DNA of 37,251 nt from a virus. The stretch covers positions 1 to 37,251 of the IMG/VR virus record IMGVR_UViG_3300009551_000083. The stretch is one strand, 5' to 3'. The position numbers and the translations under genes are program-made. The notes beneath the pieces were generated by a model, which ran no database searches, was not told where the DNA came from, and was given only the letters and a program-made list of their open reading frames with translations. Positions 12,320-17,797 of this stretch are shown piece by piece (the first letter of the stretch is position 1; each line of letters starts with the position of its first letter).

Positions 12320-12529
12320 ATGAAGGTGAGCGACGACGCAATGTGTTATGTGGCGAGCCATCCGGGTGAACCAGGATACTTTTTCGCATCCGTGATCGAC
12401 CCGAAGCGCGCCAAGGAAGACGCGAAGGAAATTGCCAAGCTGATTCGCAAGGGAGCGACGATCAGTCGCGTATCCGTCGAAGCTGCGCGCGCAGGTCTAT
12501 CCGAATACTTTGCATCGAGGAAACCATGA
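12320..12529 (+). CDS. Small helical hypothetical protein
   Basis: A 69-residue protein from ATG 12320; a GTG at 12326 with GAGG 8 bases upstream is an alternative start. The C-terminal half is a charged helix (KRAKEDAKEIAKLIRKGATI) then EAARAGLSEYFASRKP. No family is recognised. The stop overlaps the next ATG as ATGA. Confidence 0.6.
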   Translation: MKVSDDAMCYVASHPGEPGYFFASVIDPKRAKEDAKEIAKLIRKGATISRVSVEAARAGLSEYFASRKP

Positions 12530-12690
12530 CCACCCACCCCGATCCCCACGCCGATAAGGTCGCGCGACTTGAGTTGCGCCGAGTTCGCATGGGTAGCAAC
12601 ACCTTTGCGCTAGACCTGACCGATGGACGTTCCGTTGAGTTCGCCGGCAGGCCGGACACAGCAAAGGAGGGTGACACGAAAGGAGGTTGA
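12526..12690 (+). CDS. Small hypothetical protein ending in the inverted-repeat element
   Basis: A 54-residue protein (ATG overlaps the upstream stop). The core ARLELRRVRMGSNTFALDLT looks like a small beta-hairpin; the tail is Lys/Gly-rich. Its TGA (12688-12690) lies inside the left arm of the long inverted repeat at 12686-12817. Ribosomes finishing this gene would therefore disturb the RNA structure. Function unknown. Confidence 0.6.
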   Translation: MTTHPDPHADKVARLELRRVRMGSNTFALDLTDGRSVEFAGRPDTAKEGDTKGG

Positions 12691-12817
12691 TTAGGGCTGT
12701 TGCATGGATCGGCATGGCGCCATGCAATCGTCGGGTGGGTACCGGAACAATCAGCGCCGTCGCTGGCGACACTAAACACCAGGGGTTCCGGCATCCATGC
12801 AGCAGCACCTAATCAAC
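12686..12817 (+). ncRNA. Long hairpin RNA element with 24-bp terminal inverted repeats
   Basis: The left arm (12686-12709) pairs with the right arm (12793-12817) over 24 base pairs, with a single bulged base and one G-U pair. Inside are CCGGAAC (12742-12748) pairing with GTTCCGG (12785-12791), a perfect 14-bp palindrome GCATGGCGCCATGC (12712-12725), and a small hairpin CGCC/GGCG (12755-12768). The element occupies most of a 176-base gap between two genes. It has no T-tract and no recognised class. It could be a structured RNA, a processing site, or a non-autonomous mobile element. Confidence 0.6.
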
Positions 12818-12866
12818 TACCGAGCCGCAGTCTGGCGGTTCCTGTGCAACGAAGGAGGGTTGAGGG

Positions 12867-13091
12867 ATGAACGAACAGACACGTAGTTACACGTTAGGCG
12901 AAGCGCTGCCAATGGAGATGGCGCGCGTTCGGGATCAGGTCATGCCGGCCTATATCGCGATTGGCCCACCGGGCGCTTTCGCGCTGGCGATGATGCGCGC
13001 CGAACTCGACGCCGCGACCAAGGCGATCATGGAAGGCGATACGGTGGCCATGCTGCGCCACTACGAATCACTGCAAGGATATGACACATGA
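12867..13091 (+). CDS. Conserved-type phage hypothetical protein
   Basis: A 74-residue helical protein: YTLGEALPMEMARVRDQVMP, IGPPGAFALAMMRAELDAAT and a final MLRHYESLQGY. Short proteins with this exact layout (LGEALP.EMARVR ... GP.GAFA ... MLR.YE.L) are common in phages and prophages, function unknown. GGAGGG precedes the ATG at 12867. Its stop overlaps the next gene as ATGA. Confidence 0.75.
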   Translation: MNEQTRSYTLGEALPMEMARVRDQVMPAYIAIGPPGAFALAMMRAELDAATKAIMEGDTVAMLRHYESLQGYDT

Positions 13092-13687
13092 CCCCCACAT
13101 TTTCCGCAGCCGGGCATCGGGCGCTGGTGCAGTTAATTGCATCCGCTGATTGTCGAAGATTCGCCGAGAGCGAAACGGATGGAGTTAAGAACGCAGTATT
13201 TGTTACTCAGTACCACATCATTCCATCACATCAATGGGAAGCTATCACCCGCGCCGCCGAACTCGAACAATCGCAGAGCGCGCAGGGCGATTTCATCGAC
13301 ATAGTTTTCGATGGTCCGCCGGGACCGAATCCCGGCCGCTTTGTCGAAGTCGAAAACTCGAAAGGTGCGTCAATTCGTTTCGGCGAATGGGTGCATCGGG
13401 AAGACGGCCGCTGGGTGCTCAGGATTCAGAGCGCGCCGACCACAACACCTGTGCTAGATGATGACGGAAATCCGACCGGGTACTACAGAGAGCCTGACGG
13501 TTCGGTTGTCACTCTGGCCGACGAATACGATGCGGCTGACGATTGCGAAACATGCGGCGGTCGTGGCGTTGTAGGCGGCCCAACCGGACAAACGCCGGAG
13601 CAATTCGAGTATCGCACGGAGCCATGCCCGGACTGCCAGCCGACCGCAACACCTGGCGCGCAAGGCGCGGGGCAAGCGGATGGCTAG
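13088..13687 (+). CDS. Protein with DnaJ-type zinc ribbon at C-terminus
   Basis: A 199-residue protein. The N-terminal two thirds have an alpha/beta pattern (AVFVTQYHIIPSHQWEAITR; SIRFGEWVHREDGRWVLRI) with no recognised fold. The C-terminus carries CETCGGRG and CPDC, like half of the DnaJ Cys-rich zinc site. Such modules also occur in phage early proteins. Overlaps the upstream stop as ATGA. Function unknown. Confidence 0.7.
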   Translation: MTPTFSAAGHRALVQLIASADCRRFAESETDGVKNAVFVTQYHIIPSHQWEAITRAAELEQSQSAQGDFIDIVFDGPPGPNPGRFVEVENSKGASIRFGEWVHREDGRWVLRIQSAPTTTPVLDDDGNPTGYYREPDGSVVTLADEYDAADDCETCGGRGVVGGPTGQTPEQFEYRTEPCPDCQPTATPGAQGAGQADG

Positions 13688-13919
13688 TGCGGCATGCCTT
13701 CTTTGCGACCTGAACTTTGACGACGTGGGTGTTTGCTTCCAGTCCGCCTGTCCACTTTTCAATATCGAGTATTACGCCAATGAGCCAGTTTCCCGAATTG
13801 ATCGAGTTTCCCGAGCAGACCATGGTGTATGCGAAGGATCAACCGGAATACCGCCCGCTGCCAGCGCATCGCACGCTAGAAGGTCAGGTGACGTTCTGCT
13901 GGCGCCTAGGTTGGCGTGA
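13680..13919 (+). CDS. Possible Cys-rich small protein, overlapping the next gene
   Basis: A 79-residue frame whose first half is convincing (CLLCDLNFDDVGVCFQSACP, four cysteines, zinc-site-like), but whose second half is a shadow-like Ser/Arg-rich sequence overlapping the next gene by 140 bases. The true product may be real over its first part only, with a long overlap, or the stretch may be non-coding. It begins 8 bases before the upstream stop. Confidence 0.35.
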   Translation: MASAACLLCDLNFDDVGVCFQSACPLFNIEYYANEPVSRIDRVSRADHGVCEGSTGIPPAASASHARRSGDVLLAPRLA

Positions 13920-14049
13920 TCGCCTGCGCGTGCTCTGGAGTGGCTTGATATGGCATCAGGTGTTGACGTTCAACCAGCCGCTACAGCCGCAACTCCTGCT
14001 GACACAAAAACCTGACTTGGGGCAAGCGGATGGGGAGGGTGGGGCGTGA
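13780..14049 (+). CDS. Hypothetical protein with LPAH and WRLxWRxRLR motifs
   Basis: An 89-residue protein of a recurring phage type: TFCWRLGWRDRLRVLWSGLI and VLTFNQPLQPQLLLTQKP follow PLPAHRTLEGQ. The pattern (polar N-terminus with Pro, one Trp/Arg-rich helix, QPLQPQ tail) is familiar from several phages, function unknown. The helix is amphipathic, not clearly transmembrane. ATG at 13780; a poor ribosome binding site is the weak point. It ends 10 bases before the promoter at 14060. Confidence 0.65.
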   Translation: MSQFPELIEFPEQTMVYAKDQPEYRPLPAHRTLEGQVTFCWRLGWRDRLRVLWSGLIWHQVLTFNQPLQPQLLLTQKPDLGQADGEGGA

Positions 14050-14059
14050 AATGTCGCAC

Positions 14060-14088
14060 TTGACAGTGACATGTCACTGTGCTATACT
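14060..14088 (+). promoter_or_regulatory. Strong sigma70-like promoter inside the rightward operon
   Basis: The -35 TTGACA (14060-14065) and the -10 TATACT (14083-14088) are separated by exactly 17 bases. Transcription would start near 14095, 30 bases before the ATG at 14125. This is the best promoter in the window. The palindrome at 14063-14080 sits on it. Confidence 0.85.
14063..14080. promoter_or_regulatory. 18-bp perfect palindrome operator over the promoter
   Basis: ACAGTGACATGTCACTGT is its own exact reverse complement (9-bp arms, no spacer). It covers the end of the -35 and most of the spacer, so a bound dimer would exclude RNA polymerase. I see no second copy in the window by eye. 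Confidence 0.75.
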
Positions 14089-14124
14089 GGCTTCGCCAAT
14101 CGTGGCATGACCGGAGTAAATGAA

Positions 14125-14403
14125 ATGGCCGCACAGAAGAAATTGAGCAAGGTTGCCGAAGCCTACCAGCGTTGCAAGATTGCACGCGATACTTTGCATG
14201 CGCTGCCAAATTCCAAGCTGATGGAAACCGTCGAGGACAAGCAGTTTGGCATCGTCATGGAACGATGGATTCTGCTGTTCTCCAACAAGCACAAGACCGT
14301 CATGCTGTACGCGACACCGGACTGGTGGGATGTTTACTCGCCGCTGACAGACGATGCCAGCAATGATGCGACGGTCGAGGCGATCAAGGCATACGCGCAG
14401 TGA
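14125..14403 (+). CDS. Hypothetical protein driven by the palindrome-controlled promoter
   Basis: A 92-residue protein, first gene after the 14060 promoter. GGAG lies 8 bases before the ATG at 14125. The sequence (KKLSKVAEAYQRCKIARDTL; FGIVMERWILLFSNKHKTVM; YATPDWWDVYSPLTDD) is alpha/beta with many aromatics and no known motif. Being under its own strong regulated promoter is its most distinctive feature. Function unknown; an early takeover or immunity-related product is possible (inference). Confidence 0.7.
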   Translation: MAAQKKLSKVAEAYQRCKIARDTLHALPNSKLMETVEDKQFGIVMERWILLFSNKHKTVMLYATPDWWDVYSPLTDDASNDATVEAIKAYAQ

Positions 14404-14408
14404 GCGCA

Positions 14409-14552
14409 ATGTCCGTCAACGAACGGAAGGCTGCCGAGCGCGAAAGGATGCGCGCTCGTGGTTTCGTGCTGCGGCAGATTTGGGTTCATCCGAAAGACTG
14501 GCCGCGAGTGCAGACGTATCTTGAGCGCGTCATGCGCAGGCGGGACAAATGA
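14409..14552 (+). CDS. Small basic protein, antitoxin/RHH-like
   Basis: A 47-residue basic protein (ERKAAERERMRARGFVLRQI, WVHPKDWPRVQTYLERVMR). The pattern of a charged helix, a R(G)F-V-x-x-x-(I/V)WVHP strand and a second helix resembles short ribbon-helix-helix-like DNA-binding proteins and MazE-type antitoxins; this is a weak resemblance. Start at ATG 14409; a GTG at 14400 (GTGA overlap) is an alternative. The stop overlaps the next gene as ATGA. Confidence 0.6.
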   Translation: MSVNERKAAERERMRARGFVLRQIWVHPKDWPRVQTYLERVMRRRDK

Positions 14553-14863
14553 CCCCCTCGACACTACGGCATACGCTGGAACGGGCGCGGGACTTTATCG
14601 GCGAACAAAGGGTCGTGTGCGGGGATTACTTCCGCGCGCGTGGCTTGGAAGTTGAATTGCACGCGGTTATCGCCACCCTCCCGCCCGAAGGCGCAGCGGA
14701 AGACAGGCTGCCGACGTGGGCGCATGACGACGTGAAAGTACTGAAGTTTCTCAGCATCGCCATGCGTCATGTCGAAGTCGTTGGCACATTGCGCGCGCAA
14801 GATATTCGAGACGGCCTGCAAATTATGGCGTCGCGCGAACTAACGGAGAAACCCAATGGCTGA
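14549..14863 (+). CDS. Helical hypothetical protein
   Basis: A 104-residue protein, mainly helical (RHTLERARDFIGEQRVVCGD; FLSIAMRHVEVVGTLRAQDI). No family recognised. It overlaps the preceding gene by 4 bases and the following gene by 8 bases, and is in the group behind the 14060 promoter. No metal or catalytic motif is apparent. Confidence 0.65.
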   Translation: MTPSTLRHTLERARDFIGEQRVVCGDYFRARGLEVELHAVIATLPPEGAAEDRLPTWAHDDVKVLKFLSIAMRHVEVVGTLRAQDIRDGLQIMASRELTEKPNG

Positions 14864-15524
14864 CCCTACCCCGCGCCCAGCGTCGTCTAGCGAGATTGGC
14901 GAGGCATTGCTGCCGTGTCCGTTTTGCGGGACGACAGATTTGACCGTATGCACAAATGCAGTCGAGTGTGACGACTGCCACGCTCAAATAATTGACGACG
15001 AGTTAGACGAGCCGCCTATCGCAGCATGGAACACCCGCGCCGCCATCGCACAGCGCCCTGCGCCAGCAGACGGCCTCTGGCCTTTGGACAAGCGATGCGC
15101 CGATGCTCTGGCAGATGAGGTTGCCGTACTCGTCAAGCGCGGCGTGATCGACTCGCGCTCGCCGGCCGCTGATGCGCTGCTGGACTACCGCAATCCACCG
15201 TCAAGCCCGCGCGCCGATAGGCTGGCTGCGTTACTACCTCCCCCGCCCGAATGCGAGGGCGGGCAGGCGGTGGCGGATGCCAACGTGTCTGCCGTCATCC
15301 GCAAGCACGCCGAGCGTGAAGCCGCAGGACTGCGGAAGTACGGCGTATCGACGACTCGCGGCGATCTGTCGCGCGACGACTGGCTGCGCCACTTGCAAGA
15401 GGAACTGATGGACGCCGCCGTGTACATCGAAGCGGCGCTGTCGAATCCACCCACCGACCCCGTGCGCAGGGAGGCTACTTCAACGTCGCCCGCAACGCCG
15501 CCTGCGCCTGACGATGCGCCGTGA
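14856..15524 (+). CDS. Fusion: Lar-like zinc ribbon plus phage KYG/EELxDA domain
   Basis: A 222-residue two-part protein. Residues 20-62 are a Lar-type zinc ribbon (CPFCGTTDL; CDDCHAQII; IAAWNTR), the module of restriction-alleviation proteins. Residues 145-195 (HAEREAAGLRKYGVSTTRGD, WLRHLQEELMDAAVYIEAAL) match a common phage domain with an EELxDA helix, similar to MazG/dNTP-pyrophosphatase-like helical proteins. The linker is Pro/Arg-rich. The fusion suggests the two activities act on the same nucleic-acid or nucleotide target (inference). Its last 50 bases overlap the convergent gene at 15475-15732. Confidence 0.8.
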   Translation: MADPTPRPASSSEIGEALLPCPFCGTTDLTVCTNAVECDDCHAQIIDDELDEPPIAAWNTRAAIAQRPAPADGLWPLDKRCADALADEVAVLVKRGVIDSRSPAADALLDYRNPPSSPRADRLAALLPPPPECEGGQAVADANVSAVIRKHAEREAAGLRKYGVSTTRGDLSRDDWLRHLQEELMDAAVYIEAALSNPPTDPVRREATSTSPATPPAPDDAP

Positions 15525-15732
15525 TCCTGACCGTGTCGCCGTCGAACAATGCGCGCAGCATGCCCACGTCCGCGTCGCGTAACTGCGCCTTGATGGCGTC
15601 GTTGTGGTCGGTGATAGCCTGCGCGGCCGCAGCCGCCTGCGCCTCGTCCTCGGACAGCACGCCGTCGATGTCGTATTCCGTCTCGAACGTCTCGCCCGTG
15701 ACTGCGTGAACACCGTGGCCGTAGACTTTCAA
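15475..15732 (-). CDS. Small acidic, Ala-rich hypothetical protein at the end of the virion operon
   Basis: An 85-residue protein. A TTG at 15730-15732 has GAGGA 7 bases upstream and is the best start; there is no ATG in the useful part of the frame. It has a beta-type beginning (LKVYGHGVHAVTGETFETEY), a Glu/Ala helix (EDEAQAAAAAQAITDH) and RALFDGDTVRITAHRQ near the end. Likely a small virion or assembly protein, as it follows the fibre gene. Its 3' end overlaps the opposite-strand gene by 50 bases. Confidence 0.6.
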   Translation of the reverse strand: MKVYGHGVHAVTGETFETEYDIDGVLSEDEAQAAAAAQAITDHNDAIKAQLRDADVGMLRALFDGDTVRITAHRQAQAALRATLK

Positions 15733-15757
15733 CGAAGTGTCCTCATTGCGCCGGCAC

Positions 15758-16858
15758 TCATGCGTGCACGATCTTGAAGGGATAGCAGTACGAGCCGGTA
15801 TCGAGCGAACTGGCGACACTGGACGAGATGATGAACTGCGTCATGTTCGTCGTGCCGTTGTTTACAGCAAGAATACCGCTAATGCGAACATCTGGTGCCG
15901 TACTTCCTGTTTGATTTTGCATGGCAAAGCTAAGGCAGTCCACAAATCCAGTCGGATCCTTTATCACAATAGCAAAGCCTGACACTGCACATGTTGTGCC
16001 GGCGGCCATTGATGCCAGAAATGAAATGCTGCTGGATGTCGCTGCAGCCGTAGATCCGCTGCCCGCAAGTCTCTGCGACGAGTAATGTCCTGCGGTGGTG
16101 TCAGAATTGACGTAGAAGGAAATCGTTGGCGCAGAGGCCGTTGCATTCTTGAACGAGTAGATCAGCAGGTAAACGCCGTCGGTGTTGAGGTCCAATCCGG
16201 TCACGGTCAGCGTGGTGGATGCCGACCCTGCGACGACGCCGGGCAGGCCGACGAGGGCGCCGCCACCGGCCGACGGCACCAGTTTGAATGTCGCATCCTC
16301 GCACAAGAACTTGGTCGTGCCGCCTGTGACGCCGGGATCTGGAACAAGACCTTTCAGATGACTGGCACCTGATGCAAGGAAGACGTTGAGCATGGCGGTC
16401 GCTTGCGCCACGGAGCCGTCGATCGGCGCAGCAGGGCTGCCGGTATTGTTCAGCTTGATCGTGTTCGCCGCCATGTTGGCGAGCTTGGCGTTGGTCGTGC
16501 CGCCGTCTTTCTCTGAGAACGTCGTGCCGACGAGCTGCAGGGTTGAGCCGTCGGCGGAATAGGTTGTGCCGCCAGAGTTTCCTCCAAAGTTTCCTGCGCT
16601 ACCAGGAACGCCATTGTCGGTATCTTCGATAAAATCTTGTTGCGCAGAGACGATATAGTTGTTCGTCGTGTAGACGTTCGTCGTACTGCTGGGGTGAGCG
16701 TTAAAATTACCCACCCCGCCCGGCGCTCCGTCTACCGGGTCATCAATGTCCTGCAAAAATGCCGGGATAAACCCCGTACCGAAGCCGGGCGGTCCCGAAA
16801 CTGGAACTCGGTTGACTTGGTGGATCAGGCTTTTTTCGCGAACACCGAGCTTGCCCAC
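15758..16858 (-). CDS. Tail fibre / receptor-binding type protein
   Basis: A 366-residue virion protein. The central part (NMAANTIKLNNTGSPAAPID) is the short linker repeat found in phage tail fibres and spikes. Residues 1-80 are Gly/Pro/Asn-rich, and the C-terminal half is a beta-rich, Ser/Thr-rich domain (TLTVTGLDLNTDGVYLLIYS; TISFYVNSDTTAGHYSSQRL) suitable for receptor binding. The start is a GTG at 16856-16858, just past the upstream stop. The combination supports fibre or base-plate decoration, without enzyme motifs. No chaperone for it was recognised. Confidence 0.75.
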   Translation of the reverse strand: MGKLGVREKSLIHQVNRVPVSGPPGFGTGFIPAFLQDIDDPVDGAPGGVGNFNAHPSSTTNVYTTNNYIVSAQQDFIEDTDNGVPGSAGNFGGNSGGTTYSADGSTLQLVGTTFSEKDGGTTNAKLANMAANTIKLNNTGSPAAPIDGSVAQATAMLNVFLASGASHLKGLVPDPGVTGGTTKFLCEDATFKLVPSAGGGALVGLPGVVAGSASTTLTVTGLDLNTDGVYLLIYSFKNATASAPTISFYVNSDTTAGHYSSQRLAGSGSTAAATSSSISFLASMAAGTTCAVSGFAIVIKDPTGFVDCLSFAMQNQTGSTAPDVRISGILAVNNGTTNMTQFIISSSVASSLDTGSYCYPFKIVHA

Positions 16859-16860
16859 GA

Positions 16861-17211
16861 TTACACGACCGCTTGCGTGCCAGTAATAGTAATGGTCACG
16901 GATGAGCCGGCGCTGGCTAGCCCTGTCAGGAACTGCGTGCTGGTCAATTTCAAGCCGCGGCCGCTGTAATAAAAAGGAACGGTTGTGTTGGCAGGAATCG
17001 AAACACCCTTGAGCAGTTCGGTTCCGCCCGCGCTACCGCCCGTCGCGCCGAGGTAGATAGTGACTGTTATTGCCCCGCTCGTCACGTTGGCCAAATAAAT
17101 GCCGCTGATGAGGTCATATATCAGTGCGGAGCCACCGCCGCCCTGGTAGATATTGGTAACACTGCCTGCAAGATAGGCCGGGCCGTACGTTAGAACTGGT
17201 TTGTCAGCCAC
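16861..17211 (-). CDS. Small virion-type protein, Gly/Thr-rich beta fold
   Basis: A 116-residue beta-rich protein with no charge clusters (YDLISGIYLANVTSGAITVT; GTELLKGVSIPANTTVPFYY; GSSVTITITGTQAVV). It resembles the small phage structural proteins found next to tail fibre genes. GTG start at 17209-17211 with AGGAG 7 bases upstream. It is read together with the fibre gene downstream. A role as a fibre-attachment or tail decoration protein is inferred from composition and place. Confidence 0.7.
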   Translation of the reverse strand: MADKPVLTYGPAYLAGSVTNIYQGGGGSALIYDLISGIYLANVTSGAITVTIYLGATGGSAGGTELLKGVSIPANTTVPFYYSGRGLKLTSTQFLTGLASAGSSVTITITGTQAVV

Positions 17212-17220
17212 TGGGTTCTC

Positions 17221-17790
17221 CTAGCGCAAATAATACTGGGCGAGCCGGTTGGCTGCGCCGCCTTGTCCACCGATGCTCGGGTTGTACTGCCGCATCGGCT
17301 GCATCGGCATTTGCTGCGCATTGCCGGCCATCGGAGCAGGCGCGGCGCCAGCCATGCCTACCGGGGCGCCGGGCTGCATCGGCATTGCCTGAGTGGCTTG
17401 CTGGATGCCCTGCAACTGCGGCATCGGCAGCGGGCGCCCATCGGGGCCGAACTGCTGGCCGCCGATATTGGCGCCACCGCCGCCTTGCGGCTGGTACTGC
17501 ATCGGTGCGCCGCCGTAGCCGATCTGGCGTTGCAGCGCGCGGTTGGCCTGCATCTGCTGCGCCAGCGCATTGACCTGCGGGGCGATCGGGATACCGAAGC
17601 GTCTGGACATGCCGTAGTTGGCCGGCGCAAGTCCCGCGGGCACCGCGCCCGTGCTGCCGGCTCCGGGCGCCGGGGCATTGCCGACCGGGGCGCCGCCATA
17701 GCCGCCCATCGCGCCCTGCGGCGACAGCGACTGCTGTTGCTGCTGATTCTGGTAATACTGCGCCAATACCTGTTGCGGGGTCATGTACAT
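17221..17790 (-). CDS. Gln/Gly/Pro-rich low-complexity virion protein
   Basis: A 189-residue protein dominated by Gln, Gly, Pro and Met repeats (for example QYYQNQQQQQ, APVGNAPAPGAG, QQMPMQPMRQYNPSI). No fold can be predicted. It sits between the polyvalent protein and a small structural gene. Such linker-type proteins in phages often join virion parts or are internal. The ATG at 17788-17790 was chosen over a GTG two codons upstream; the AAGG ribosome binding site fits either. Confidence 0.65.
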   Translation of the reverse strand: MYMTPQQVLAQYYQNQQQQQSLSPQGAMGGYGGAPVGNAPAPGAGSTGAVPAGLAPANYGMSRRFGIPIAPQVNALAQQMQANRALQRQIGYGGAPMQYQPQGGGGANIGGQQFGPDGRPLPMPQLQGIQQATQAMPMQPGAPVGMAGAAPAPMAGNAQQMPMQPMRQYNPSIGGQGGAANRLAQYYLR

Positions 17791-17797
17791 GGTCACG

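Noticed and set aside
12686-12817. Interpretation as a MITE with target-site duplication
   Set aside because: The bases flanking the 24-bp repeats do not form a convincing duplication, so a transposed element cannot be shown.
12797-12886. 29-residue frame beginning MQQHLINY inside the right arm of the inverted repeat
   Set aside because: No ribosome binding site; its start lies within the RNA stem, and it overlaps the following well-supported gene.
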